Assembly (NCBI GenBank): GCA_002840765.1
Contig: PHCE01000006.1
Span: 62,001-126,000 of the forward strand
Direction: 5' to 3'
Source: Betaproteobacteria bacterium HGW-Betaproteobacteria-7
GTDB taxonomy: Bacteria; Pseudomonadota; Gammaproteobacteria; Burkholderiales; Rhodocyclaceae
DNA: 64,000 bases
The notes below the pieces were generated by a model. It was not told the DNA's origin, did no database searches, and was given only the letters and a program-made list of their open reading frames with translations. Position numbers and translations under genes: made by a program. How positions within the stretch are numbered: position 1 is the stretch's first letter; every line of letters begins with the position of its first letter. Below are positions 26,826 through 35,602 of this stretch, piece by piece.

Positions 26826-28199
26826 ATGAACATCATCATTCTCGGTGCCGGCCAGGTCGGCTCCAGTCTCGCCGAAGCCCTGGTTTCGGAAGCCAACGAC
26901 ATCACCCTGATCGACCAGGACGAGGACAGTCTGCGCCTGCTCGCTGATCGGCTCGACGTGCGCACGGTGGTCGGCAACGGCGCCTTGCCATCGGTGCTCA
27001 GATCGGCCGGCATCAAGTCGGCCGATCTGCTGATCGCCGTCACCCATTCCGATCAGAACAACCTGGTGGCCTGCAAGATCGCCTACCAGAAGTTCGCCGT
27101 GCCGACGCGCATCGCCCGCCTGCGTACAGCCGACTTTCTCGACCCGGAGCTGCTGTCGGAACGCAACTTTGCCGTCAATTTCGCCCTCTGCCCGGAGCAG
27201 GAAATCAGCGACTACATCGCCAAGCTGATCGAGTATCCGGAAGCTTTGCAGGTGGTTGAGTTCGCCGAAGGGCGACTGACCCTGGTCGGCGTTCGCGCCC
27301 ATACCGGCGGCCTGCTCGTCGGTCAGCCGATCCGTGCCATGCGCGATCATCTGCCGCCCGGCGTCGATGCCCGCATCGCGGCGATCTTCCGCGAGACACG
27401 GCCGATCGAGCCGGATGGCGATACGTCGGTGAATGATGGTGACGAGGTCTTCCTGCTCGCTGCCAGCGAACACATCCGCTGCGTCCTGCAGGAACTGCGC
27501 AGTGTGCAGGGCCCGGTGCGCAGCATCCTGATCGTCGGCGGTGGCAGTATCGGCGCCCGGGTAGCACAGCGCCTCGAAGGCCATTGCCAGGTCAAGCTGG
27601 TCGAGCGTGATGTCCAGCGGGCGGCGGTAATCGCTGCCCAGATGGAGCGAACGCTGGTGCTGACCGGCGAGGCGACCGACGAAACCCTGCTGGTCCAGCA
27701 GGGCATCGGCGAGACAGACATGTTCCTGGCGCTGACCAATGACGACGAGGACAACATCATGGCCGCCTCGCTGGCCAAGCGCCTCGGCTGCAAGCGGGTG
27801 CTGGCACTGATCAATCGTCGCGCCTATGCCGAGATGGTCGAGGGCGGGCCGATCGATATCGGCCTGTCGCCGGCACAGATTTCCATCGGCAGCCTGCTCA
27901 CCCACATCCGCCAGGCCGAGGTAGCGCGCATCCACCGCCTGCGCCGCGGTGCCGCCGAAGCCGTTGAACTGGTGGTCCGTGGCGAGCGCCGCAACTCGCG
28001 CGTCATCGGCCGCCGTATCGAGGAACTGCCGCGCATTCCCGGCGCCCACATTTGCGCCATCTTGCGCGGGGCCGAGGTGATCATCCCGCACCACGACACG
28101 GTCATCGAAAGTGCCGACCACGTCGTCGTCTTCTGCACCCGCAAGCGCCAGGTAGCGGCGGTGGAGAAGCTGTTCCAGGAGCGTAACGGCTTTCTTTAG
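26826..28199 (+). CDS. trkA: Trk potassium uptake regulatory NAD-binding protein
   Basis: 457 residues. There are two RCK repeats: Rossmann GAGQVGSSLAEAL at the N terminus and VGGGSIGARVAQRLE at about 240, each followed by a TrkA-C domain. TrkA binds NAD(H)/ATP on the cytoplasmic face and gates TrkH. It lies 14 bases after trkH and ends the four-gene operon. Both nucleotide-binding repeats appear intact. Confidence 0.95.
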   Translation: MNIIILGAGQVGSSLAEALVSEANDITLIDQDEDSLRLLADRLDVRTVVGNGALPSVLRSAGIKSADLLIAVTHSDQNNLVACKIAYQKFAVPTRIARLRTADFLDPELLSERNFAVNFALCPEQEISDYIAKLIEYPEALQVVEFAEGRLTLVGVRAHTGGLLVGQPIRAMRDHLPPGVDARIAAIFRETRPIEPDGDTSVNDGDEVFLLAASEHIRCVLQELRSVQGPVRSILIVGGGSIGARVAQRLEGHCQVKLVERDVQRAAVIAAQMERTLVLTGEATDETLLVQQGIGETDMFLALTNDDEDNIMAASLAKRLGCKRVLALINRRAYAEMVEGGPIDIGLSPAQISIGSLLTHIRQAEVARIHRLRRGAAEAVELVVRGERRNSRVIGRRIEELPRIPGAHICAILRGAEVIIPHHDTVIESADHVVVFCTRKRQVAAVEKLFQERNGFL

Positions 28200-28229
28200 G
28201 CCGCCGGTCGGGTTGGCGAAAAATCCGCG

Positions 28230-29072
28230 TCAGCGGCTTTTCATGTAGGCGGGCAGGGGTACGGCCGGCTGCTTGTCGGCGCCGGCATGGCGGGCGGCAA
28301 ACTCACGGATGCGGGCGATGCGTTCCTCGTGGCCAGGGTGGGTGCTGAACATCGCCAGCGGTTCACTCATCGGCTGGCGGCGGGCAACATCCTCGAAGAA
28401 GGCGGCGGCATCGCCGACATGGCCGTAGGTGCGGAGCATGGCCTGCAGCGCGTCGCCATCGGCCTCTTCTTCCTGGCTACGGCTGAAGGACAGGACCGGC
28501 AGCATGCCGACCCCGACCAGCCACTGCTGCAGGTTGCCGTCGCCGATGCCGGTCAGGCTGGAGAGGGTGAGCATGACAGCGAAGCCGCGCCCCATGGCGA
28601 CGATCGGGTGGCGGTGGCGGATATGGGCGATTTCATGGGCAACGACCATGGCCAGGGCGTTCTCGCTTGGCAGGGTGTCGATCAGGCCCTGGAAGACGAC
28701 GATGTGGCCGCCCAGCGACGCCATTGCATTGACGGTATCGCCCGGCGCGTAGTGGATGGTGATCGGCATTTCCGCGGGCAATTCCATTGCCGCCGCCAGG
28801 CGGTCGGCCAGGGTCTGCAGGTAAAGCTGGCGCTGTTGCTGCTCCGATGATTCCGGGGCCGCCGGCAGCCAGCGGCCGAGGCTGCCGGCCAGCGCCTGTT
28901 CCTGGGCGAACGGGACGTGCCTGGCAAGCTGGCCGGCGAGCAGCGACAGGATCAGCACGCCGACGACGAGCAGCGTACTGATGCCGGCGACGAGCAGGGC
29001 GAAGTCCTTGAGCGGATGCGTCGGACTGACGTTGATGCCTTCCGGAATCTCCGGGTTTTCGTAGTCAGCCAT
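28230..29072 (-). CDS. M48-family membrane metalloprotease
   Basis: 280 residues from the ATG at 29072, 5 bases after the upstream gene. One membrane helix (about 22-45) is followed by a periplasmic protease domain with zinc motif HEIAHIRHRHP and the downstream glutamate ligand in EEEADGDAL. The tail FSTHPGHEERIARI is typical of the family. It probably processes or degrades envelope proteins. It is the third gene of a run behind two YbjQ-family genes. Confidence 0.88.
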   Translation of the reverse strand: MADYENPEIPEGINVSPTHPLKDFALLVAGISTLLVVGVLILSLLAGQLARHVPFAQEQALAGSLGRWLPAAPESSEQQQRQLYLQTLADRLAAAMELPAEMPITIHYAPGDTVNAMASLGGHIVVFQGLIDTLPSENALAMVVAHEIAHIRHRHPIVAMGRGFAVMLTLSSLTGIGDGNLQQWLVGVGMLPVLSFSRSQEEEADGDALQAMLRTYGHVGDAAAFFEDVARRQPMSEPLAMFSTHPGHEERIARIREFAARHAGADKQPAVPLPAYMKSR

Positions 29073-29076
29073 GACT

Positions 29077-29520
29077 TCAGCGGGTTTTGGCGGCGGTGCC
29101 GTAGGCCAGTACTTCGACCGCACCGATGCTTTGCCCGGAACCCTTGTAGATCGAGGAAGTTTCCAGACGGATGTTCCAGACGCTTTGCGCCCCTCGCTCC
29201 CTGGCCTCTTCCTTCAGGCGCAGGATGGCCTCGCGACGGCCGCGTTCGAGCAATGATTCGTAGGAGCTGACGCGGCCGCCGACGAGGTTGCGCAGACCGG
29301 CGACGAAGCGCTTGAAGAAGTCCACCGAGATGACGACGCTGCCGCAGACCAGCGTGCCTTCGACTTTGTCGGCCTCGGGAATCTTGCGTTCGGAAAAGAC
29401 CAGGATGTCGCGCAGTTGCTTTTCGCGTTCGATGATGGACTTGAAATGCCGCTTTTCGGCGCGTTGTCCGAAGACATAGCCGAGCAGCAGCAGGACCAGG
29501 AATATGATCAGATCGTACAT
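29077..29520 (-). CDS. YbjQ-family (DUF74) protein with N-terminal membrane helix
   Basis: 147 residues. One membrane helix (about 4-20, LIIFLVLLLLGYVFG) and a basic linker lead to a YbjQ/heavy-metal-binding-like domain (LVCGSVVISVDFFKRF, AQSVWNIRLETSS, VEVLAYGTA). The family forms pentamers and its function is not settled; metal binding has been proposed. The start at 29520 is supported by the immediate membrane helix and lies 4 bases from the preceding paralogue. Tandem soluble and membrane-anchored copies next to an M48 protease suggest an envelope role. Confidence 0.82.
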   Translation of the reverse strand: MYDLIIFLVLLLLGYVFGQRAEKRHFKSIIEREKQLRDILVFSERKIPEADKVEGTLVCGSVVISVDFFKRFVAGLRNLVGGRVSSYESLLERGRREAILRLKEEARERGAQSVWNIRLETSSIYKGSGQSIGAVEVLAYGTAAKTR

Positions 29521-29524
29521 GGCG

Positions 29525-29839
29525 TCATTCCACGACGACGGCGGTGCCATAGGCAAACAGTTCGGCGGCGCCGGCGGCCACCGACGAGGTCGAGAAGCGG
29601 ACGTTGATCACGGCGTTGGCGCCGACGGCCTTGGCCTGATCGATCATCCGCTGCACGGCTTCTTCGCGCGATTCGGTGAGCAGTTCGGTATAGCCCCTCA
29701 ACTCGCCGCCGAAGATGTTTTTCAGGCCGGCCATGATGTCGCGGCCGGCATGCTTGGAGCGCACCGTGTTGCCGCTGACCAGACCGAGGTGTTTGACGAT
29801 TTGTTTGCCGGGGACGGCTTCGATGTTGGTGACGATCAT
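29525..29839 (-). CDS. YbjQ-family (DUF74) protein, soluble
   Basis: 104 residues, the usual family length. MIVTNIEAVPGKQIVKHLGL and GNTVRSKHAGRDIMAGLKN are the standard signature, and it ends VINVRFSTSSVAAGAAELFAYGTAV. It is a probable homopentamer in the cytoplasm. It is the first gene of a three-gene minus-strand run, divergent from lolC/E. Biochemical function is not established. Confidence 0.9.
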   Translation of the reverse strand: MIVTNIEAVPGKQIVKHLGLVSGNTVRSKHAGRDIMAGLKNIFGGELRGYTELLTESREEAVQRMIDQAKAVGANAVINVRFSTSSVAAGAAELFAYGTAVVVE

Positions 29840-29921
29840 TGCTGGATTCCTGAACGGGTTGATGGGCCGGCTTTTCCGGGTGCGTGTACCATAGCGGTTT
29901 TGCTGCATTGCAGGAATACGG

Positions 29922-31169
29922 ATGTCATTACCCTACGAGTTGCTGATTGGGCTGCGCTACACCCGCGCCAAGCGCCGCAACCACTTCATTTCCTTCATCT
30001 CGCTGATCTCGATGCTCGGCATCGGCCTCGGCGTCGCCGCGCTGATTGTCGTGCTGTCGGTGATGAACGGCTTCCAGAAGGAATTGCGCGAGCGCATCCT
30101 CGGCGTCGCCTCGCACATCCAGATCACCGGCATCAATGGCGAACTGGAGAACTGGCCGGCGCTGGCGGCGCAGGCGGCGAAACATCCGGAAGTGCGGGCG
30201 ACGGCGCCCTTCGTTCAGTCGCAGGCGATGTTCACCGTTGATGGCAGCGTCAAGGGCGCCCTGGTGCGCGGCATCCTGCCGGAGCAGGAAGATCGCGTCG
30301 CCGACTTCCGCAAAACGATCAAGAGCGGCAGCCTCGACGACCTGCGTCCCGGCGAGTTCGGTGTCGTCCTCGGCGCCGACCTGGCCCGCTCGCTGCGCGT
30401 GTTCACCGGCGACAAGGTGACGCTGATCGCGCCCCAGGGCACGGTGACGCCGGCCGGCGTGGTGCCGCGGCTGAAATCCTTCCGCGTCGTCGGCATCTTC
30501 GAAGTCGGCATGTACGAATACGACTCCGGCCTGGCGCTGATCAATCTGGAGGACGCGCAGCGCCTGTACCAGATGGAGGACCGGGTGACCGGCGTGCGCC
30601 TGAAGGTCGACGACCTGTTCATGGCGCCGCGCATCGCCCGCGAGCTGGTCGGCTACATCGACGCCGACGCCTATCTGCATGACTGGACCAAGAGCCACGC
30701 CAACTTCTTCCGCGCCGTGCAGATCGAGAAGACGATGATGTTCATCATCCTCTCGCTGATCGTCGCCGTCGCCGCCTTCAACCTGGTGTCTACGCTGGTC
30801 ATGGCGGTCACCGACAAGCAGGCCGACATCGCCATCCTGCGCACCCTCGGCGCCCGGCCGCGCTCGATCATGGCGGTGTTCGTCATCCAGGGCGCGCTGG
30901 TCGGCTTCATCGGCCTTGGCCTCGGCATCGCCGGCGGTGTCGCCCTGGCGCTCAATATCGACGTCGTCGTGCCGGCCATCGAACGCATGTTCGGCGTGCA
31001 GTTCCTGTCCAAGGAGGTCTATTACATCTCCGACCTGCCATCCGACCTGCAGTGGAGCGATGTCTGGGGCGTCACCCTGATCGCCTTCGTGCTCGCCCTG
31101 CTGGCCACGCTCTACCCGAGCTGGCGGGCGTCACGCGTCAATCCGGCGGAGGCCCTGCGCTATGAGTGA
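29922..31169 (+). CDS. lolC: Lipoprotein-releasing ABC transporter permease (LolC/LolE type)
   Basis: 415 residues. TM1 about 25-50, a large periplasmic MacB-like domain (about 50-265) and three C-terminal helices with the FtsX-type core ([26 protein letters not shown] is the LolC/E hallmark, here given in parts: [25 protein letters not shown]). It extracts lipoproteins from the inner membrane for LolA. Only one permease gene is present, so the complex is either a homodimer (LolF-like) or its partner lies elsewhere. AGGAAT precedes the ATG; the stop overlaps lolD by 8 bases. Confidence 0.95.
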   Translation: MSLPYELLIGLRYTRAKRRNHFISFISLISMLGIGLGVAALIVVLSVMNGFQKELRERILGVASHIQITGINGELENWPALAAQAAKHPEVRATAPFVQSQAMFTVDGSVKGALVRGILPEQEDRVADFRKTIKSGSLDDLRPGEFGVVLGADLARSLRVFTGDKVTLIAPQGTVTPAGVVPRLKSFRVVGIFEVGMYEYDSGLALINLEDAQRLYQMEDRVTGVRLKVDDLFMAPRIARELVGYIDADAYLHDWTKSHANFFRAVQIEKTMMFIILSLIVAVAAFNLVSTLVMAVTDKQADIAILRTLGARPRSIMAVFVIQGALVGFIGLGLGIAGGVALALNIDVVVPAIERMFGVQFLSKEVYYISDLPSDLQWSDVWGVTLIAFVLALLATLYPSWRASRVNPAEALRYE

Positions 31170-31839
31170 GGTTCTGCTGAGCGCCCGCAACCTGGGCAAG
31201 GTGTTCCGCGGCGGCGGCCTGGAAGTGCCGGTATTGAACGGCATCGACCTCGATATTGCCCCGGGTGAGACGGTCGCCGTCGTCGGCGCCTCCGGCTCCG
31301 GCAAGAGCACACTGCTGCACCTGCTTGGCGGCCTCGATGCGCCGAGTACCGGCAGCGTCACGCTGGCCGGCCGCGACTTTTCGGCGCTCGGCGAAGTCGC
31401 CCGTGGCGACTGGCGCAACCGCCACCTCGGCTTCGTCTACCAGTTCCACCACCTGCTGCAGGAATTCTCGGCCCTGGAAAACGTCGCCATGCCGCTGCTC
31501 ATCCGCCGCGTCGCCCGCGCCGAAGCGCATGAGCAGGCGGCGGCCATGCTCGGCGCTGTCGGCCTCGGCCATCGCCTCGAGCATCGCCCCGGCGAACTCT
31601 CCGGCGGCGAACGCCAGCGCGCCGCCATCGCCCGCGCCATGGTCACCGCCCCGTCCTGCCTGCTCGCTGACGAGCCGACCGGTAACCTCGACAGCCACAC
31701 CGCCGATGCCGTGTTCGAACTGCTGTTGGAACGGGTGCGCACGCAGCAGAGCAGCTTGATCATGGTCACCCACGACCGCCAGCTGGCCGCCCGTGCTGAT
31801 CGGGTGCTGCTGCTCGCCGATGGGCGTTTCGCCGACTAA
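31162..31839 (+). CDS. lolD: Lipoprotein-releasing ABC transporter ATPase LolD
   Basis: 225 residues. Walker A is GASGSGKST, the Q-loop [10 protein letters not shown], the signature [10 protein letters not shown], Walker [13 protein letters not shown] and the H-loop VTHDRQLA. It powers lipoprotein release from the inner membrane together with the overlapping permease gene. Confidence 0.96.
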   Translation: MSEVLLSARNLGKVFRGGGLEVPVLNGIDLDIAPGETVAVVGASGSGKSTLLHLLGGLDAPSTGSVTLAGRDFSALGEVARGDWRNRHLGFVYQFHHLLQEFSALENVAMPLLIRRVARAEAHEQAAAMLGAVGLGHRLEHRPGELSGGERQRAAIARAMVTAPSCLLADEPTGNLDSHTADAVFELLLERVRTQQSSLIMVTHDRQLAARADRVLLLADGRFAD

Positions 31840-31865
31840 CTGCAGCGCTGCCCCTATTGGGGAAG

Positions 31866-31885
31866 GGCGGGGATTTTCCCCCGCC
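31866..31885. repeat. GC-rich hairpin downstream of lolD
   Basis: GGCGGGG and CCCCGCC pair around a six-base ATTTTC loop, 26 bases after the lolD stop. There is no T-run, so it is at best a weak terminator or RNA-end stabiliser. Confidence 0.35.
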
Positions 31886-31905
31886 ACCGTCGGCGCGCCG
31901 AAATA

Positions 31906-31940
31906 TTCCACGAATGGAAAAGCATTCCCGTTGATGGGAA
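31906..31940. promoter_or_regulatory. Two tandem dyads, possible activator binding sites
   Basis: TTCCA-N4-TGGAA and TTCCC-N6-GGGAA are near-identical inverted repeats with centres 20 bp apart (two helical turns). They lie about 110 bp upstream of a sigma-54-like element, the usual distance for enhancer-binding-protein sites. Seen directly; function is inferred. Confidence 0.4.
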
Positions 31941-32026
31941 ATTGCCGGGCGTTCCTGGCCGTCGTTGCCGGCTCTGCGGACCGCCAAACTGCTGTCTGAC
32001 GGGCGCTCTGGCTGGCCGCCGGGTTT

Positions 32027-32041
32027 TGGCATGGAAACTGC
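32027..32041 (+). promoter_or_regulatory. Candidate sigma-54 (-24/-12) promoter for sensor kinase
   Basis: TGGCATGGAAACTGC keeps the invariant GG and GC with exactly 10 bases between them and matches TGGCAYG-N4-yTGC at nearly every position. Transcription would start near 32053, 75 bases before the kinase start codon. Confidence 0.45.
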
Positions 32042-32127
32042 GTACCTTGCATGTGGGGCCTCGGCACAGGATGTCAGCAAGCTCGATCAGGCCAATACGA
32101 ATAACGAGCCATTCACGAGGGCTTTCC

Positions 32128-33975
32128 GTGACACCAATTCGCATGACCAGCCTTGCCGGCGCGCCGCTGGCGGCATTGGCCGGCAATAGCGGGCGATTCC
32201 GGCTGTTGCCGTTTTTCGCCGCCGCCAGTCTGGCGATGTTCCTGCTGGTGGCAGGGGCGCTGTGGTATTTCGAACGGCAGCAGGGCGCCTTCTTCCGCGA
32301 CGTCCAGAACCAGCAGATCGACTTCTTCAAGCAGGTCCAGGACGACTTTGCCAGTCGCCAGGACAGCGTCGCCCGTCGCGACCTGCTGAGCATTCATGAG
32401 GCGGGCAACGTCAATCTCACCCGCTTGTTTGCCAATGCCCTCTGGGAAAGGGACTTCGCTCCGTTCGTCGGCAAGGCAGGGCAGATTTCCGTCGACGAGT
32501 GCCGGGCGCTGGCCGATGTGCCGGACGCCAAGGACGGCAAGCCGAAGCCCTCGGCCGAGAAGAAAGCCTGCTTTGCCGAGATCGGCAAGAAAATCGCGGC
32601 GTTTCCGGAGTTTGCCGGGCTCAATGCCAAGGTCTTCGAGATGATGAAGAAGAGCACCGTCTTCAAGATCAAGGTGTTCGATCTGCGCGGCATTACCGTC
32701 TATTCCTCCGAGCATGCCCAGATGGGCGAGGACAAGAGCCTCAACGCTGGCTGGCTGGGTGCCGCCGTCGATGGCAAGCCGACCAGCGAACTGACCTTCC
32801 GCGACAAGTTCAGCGCTTTCGAGGGCGTGGTTGAGAAGCGCGACCTGATTTCCAGCTATCTGCCGGTGCTCGCGCCAGGCAGCGAAAAGGTGGTCGGCGT
32901 GTTCGAGGTGTATTCGGACGTGACGCCCTTCCTGAATCAAATCAAGGCAACCTCGGCGGACATCCGCAAGGCGGCCGCCGACAATCAGGACAAAGTCGAA
33001 GCCGCCGCCGTCGCCGACCAGGAAACCGTCGATGACTCCGGCACACGGACGCTGGCCATCGTGATGCTGTTGCTGCTGCTGCTGTTCGCCGCGCTGTTCG
33101 CCATCGTCTGGCGGGCGGCGGCCCTCATCGCGCGCCAGGAAATGGAGCGCGACCATGCCCAGCAGCAGCTTGCCCAGTCGGAAAAGATGGCCTCGCTCGG
33201 CCAGATGGTGGCTGGCGTCGCCCATCAATTGAACACGCCGCTGGCCTTTTCCTCCGCCAACATCCAGATGGCTCTCCAGGCGCTGGCCCGCTTTGCCCTG
33301 CCGCTGCAGGTGGCTGGTTCCTTCTCGCGCCTGGTCAAGGCGACGGATGCCGACAAGGTAATGGTCAATGTTGCCAGCGCGCGGGACCGGGTGGCCGACA
33401 TCGATCCGGCCGATCTGGATGTGCAGATGCCGCAGGCGATGCTCCAGGACACGCTGCAGGGCATTGAACAGATGCGGGAGCTGGTCGAGAACTTGCGCGA
33501 CTTCACGCGTCTGGATCGGACGAAGACCTCGCGTGTCGATCTCAACAAGAGCCTGCACAATGTCATCTACATCGCCCGCAGCGTCATCCCGACATCTATC
33601 GAGGTCAAGGAAGCCTTCGCTGATTTGCCGGAAATGGATTGCAATGTCTCGCAACTCAACCAGGTGTTCCTTAATCTGATCAACAACGCCGCCCAGGCGA
33701 TCGGCGAGCACGGGACGATCACCGTGCGCAGCCTGGTCGAGGCCGGACGGATCCGCATCGATGTCGAGGATACCGGCAGCGGCATTGCCGCCGAACACCT
33801 GCCGCATATCTGGGATACCTATTACACGACCAAGCCGGCGGGCGAAGGCACGGGCCTCGGCCTGAGCATCGCCCGCACCATCGTCACCGAACATGGCGGG
33901 GAAATAGCAGTGCAGACGCGGACCGGGGAAAATTCCGGAACGACCTTCACCGTCTATTTCCCTGTCGCCGCCTAG
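32128..33975 (+). CDS. Sensor histidine kinase with large periplasmic sensor
   Basis: 615 residues from a GTG start with ACGAGG seven bases upstream; an in-frame ATG at 32143 lacks a ribosome site. TM1 about 26-46; periplasmic domain about 48-307 with two cysteines (about C125 and C148) that could form a disulfide; TM2 about 308-328; H-box GVAHQLNTPLAF with H366 (Q in place of the usual E); HATPase about 500-615 with LINNAAQAI, DTGSGIA and GTGLGLSI. No HAMP or PAS is evident. It lies 15 bases before a tandem-receiver regulator, its likely partner. Signal unknown. Confidence 0.88.
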   Translation: MTPIRMTSLAGAPLAALAGNSGRFRLLPFFAAASLAMFLLVAGALWYFERQQGAFFRDVQNQQIDFFKQVQDDFASRQDSVARRDLLSIHEAGNVNLTRLFANALWERDFAPFVGKAGQISVDECRALADVPDAKDGKPKPSAEKKACFAEIGKKIAAFPEFAGLNAKVFEMMKKSTVFKIKVFDLRGITVYSSEHAQMGEDKSLNAGWLGAAVDGKPTSELTFRDKFSAFEGVVEKRDLISSYLPVLAPGSEKVVGVFEVYSDVTPFLNQIKATSADIRKAAADNQDKVEAAAVADQETVDDSGTRTLAIVMLLLLLLFAALFAIVWRAAALIARQEMERDHAQQQLAQSEKMASLGQMVAGVAHQLNTPLAFSSANIQMALQALARFALPLQVAGSFSRLVKATDADKVMVNVASARDRVADIDPADLDVQMPQAMLQDTLQGIEQMRELVENLRDFTRLDRTKTSRVDLNKSLHNVIYIARSVIPTSIEVKEAFADLPEMDCNVSQLNQVFLNLINNAAQAIGEHGTITVRSLVEAGRIRIDVEDTGSGIAAEHLPHIWDTYYTTKPAGEGTGLGLSIARTIVTEHGGEIAVQTRTGENSGTTFTVYFPVAA

Positions 33976-33990
33976 CTGGAGGATTGCCAA

Positions 33991-34974
33991 ATGGCCGAGA
34001 AAAAAGGACGGATTCTTTGCGTCGATGACGAGCCCAACATCCTGCGTTCGCTGAGTTGGCTATTGCAACGCGAGTTCGAGGTGTTTACGGCGAATGGCGG
34101 CGAGGAAGGGCTGGCCCTGGTCGCTGCCCACGATTTCGACGTGGTCATTTCCGATCAGCGCATGCCCGGCATGATGGGCTCGGAATTCCTGCGCGAAGTG
34201 CGCAAGCTGTCGCCGCGTTCGATGCGCATCATGCTTACCGGCTACTCCGACCTGCAGGCCATGCTGCGTTCGGTCAATGACAGCGAAGTCTTCCGCTTCA
34301 TCAGCAAGCCCTGGAAGATCGACGAACTGCCGGCCGTGGTCGCCGAGGCCGCTTCCATAGCCCGCCATCATCCGGAGCCGGATGCCGTCGCCGGTGAGGC
34401 TTCTGCCCGGGCGAGCGCGGCAGGGGTCGAGAGCCTCCTGTTGATCGATGACGAGGCGACACTGGCCGAGCATCTGCGCCAGGAGCTGGGTTCGGCATTG
34501 CGGGTCATTCACGCCCAGAATATCGGCGAGGCGGTTGGCGCCTTTGCAGAAAACGATATCGGCATCGTCCTTTCCGACACGCGGGTCGGCGACGTCGATA
34601 CCACCGCCATGCTGCGCATGCTCAAGCAACAACATCCGGGCATCGTCACCGTGGTCTATACCGCCGGCACCGATGCCGGCGAGGTCGTCAGCCTGATCAA
34701 CCAGGGGCAGATTTTCCGCTTCATCCCCAAGCCGGTAAAACCCGCCGTGCTCGCCCTCGCGGTCACCGCCGCCGGGCGCAAACGCCAGCAGCTGAAGGCC
34801 AACCCGGAACTGGCCGGCCGCCATGTAGTGGTCGAGATCGACGCAGACAGCAAGCAGGCCTTCAGCCGCAATCTCGATCAGGTCGCCCGCCAGTCGATTG
34901 ATCCCGCCGCCCAGTTGCCGTTCCTGCAACGCATCAGCGGCGGCTTCAAGCGCTTGTTCGGCACGGCTGCCTGA
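33991..34974 (+). CDS. Response regulator with two tandem receiver domains, no recognised output domain
   Basis: 327 residues. Receiver 1 (about 6-122): acidic VDDE, D55 in ISDQRMPG, K107 in RFISKPW. Receiver 2 (about 147-262): IDDE, D196 in LSDTRVGD, K248 in RFIPKPV. Both phospho-sites are intact. The C-terminal 65 residues are helical with no known output domain. GGAGGA lies upstream. Probable partner of the adjacent kinase; output would be by protein interaction. The receivers are of the type seen next to HD-GYP or EAL domains, but none follows here. Confidence 0.88.
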   Translation: MAEKKGRILCVDDEPNILRSLSWLLQREFEVFTANGGEEGLALVAAHDFDVVISDQRMPGMMGSEFLREVRKLSPRSMRIMLTGYSDLQAMLRSVNDSEVFRFISKPWKIDELPAVVAEAASIARHHPEPDAVAGEASARASAAGVESLLLIDDEATLAEHLRQELGSALRVIHAQNIGEAVGAFAENDIGIVLSDTRVGDVDTTAMLRMLKQQHPGIVTVVYTAGTDAGEVVSLINQGQIFRFIPKPVKPAVLALAVTAAGRKRQQLKANPELAGRHVVVEIDADSKQAFSRNLDQVARQSIDPAAQLPFLQRISGGFKRLFGTAA

Positions 34975-34997
34975 CCGCTGCGCCGCGCAAAATCCCT

Positions 34998-35528
34998 CTA
35001 GCGGCGGTGCCGCCGGTGCCAGGCGGCAAGCAGATAGATCCGCCAGGCAGCCTTGGTCAGCAGGTAGCCGGCCAGCGCCAGGCTGCTGGCCAGGGCGATC
35101 AGGCCGATGCCGAGTGGTTCGGCGACGCTGAGCATCCAGGTCTGCATGGCTTGGGTGAAGCCGACGAAATCGGTGGCCGAGAACATCGGTGGTGCCTGGA
35201 AACCGCTGTCGTCGCCGATGATCACCCGACCGATCTGATAGGCCGCCAGATAGAGCGGGACGATGGTCAACGGGTTGGTGTAGAGCGTGGTCAGCAGCGC
35301 CAGCGGCAGATTGACGCGGAAGAAGACGGCGCCGAAGGCGGCGCCGAGCATCTGCAGTGGGCCGGGAACCAGGCCGCAGAACAGCCCGACAGCGACGGCA
35401 CCGGCTGCCGAGCGGCGGTTCAGGTGCCACAGCCGGGGGTGCAGCAGGGTGTTCTCGAACGGCCGCAGCCAGCGGTTGCGGCGGATCGTCTCGTGGTCGG
35501 GCAGGTATTTCTTGAGGAAATTGCGCAT
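34998..35528 (-). CDS. DUF2062 domain-containing membrane protein
   Basis: 176 residues from the ATG at 35528 (MRNFLKKYLP), chosen over a longer frame. It carries the DUF2062 signature: LWHLNRRSAAGAVAVGLFCG, LVPGPLQMLGAA, LTTLYTNPLTIVPLYLAAY. It has about three membrane helices with a basic N terminus. The function is unknown; the gene is commonly near comEC in betaproteobacteria, as here where it diverges from comEC. Confidence 0.88.
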   Translation of the reverse strand: MRNFLKKYLPDHETIRRNRWLRPFENTLLHPRLWHLNRRSAAGAVAVGLFCGLVPGPLQMLGAAFGAVFFRVNLPLALLTTLYTNPLTIVPLYLAAYQIGRVIIGDDSGFQAPPMFSATDFVGFTQAMQTWMLSVAEPLGIGLIALASSLALAGYLLTKAAWRIYLLAAWHRRHRR

Positions 35529-35602
35529 CCGGCGATTATCACAGAAAGGCTGCGGCAGGCTGAGAGGAGTCATCGACCGGCGATTCGTGTAATGATGTTG
35601 GC

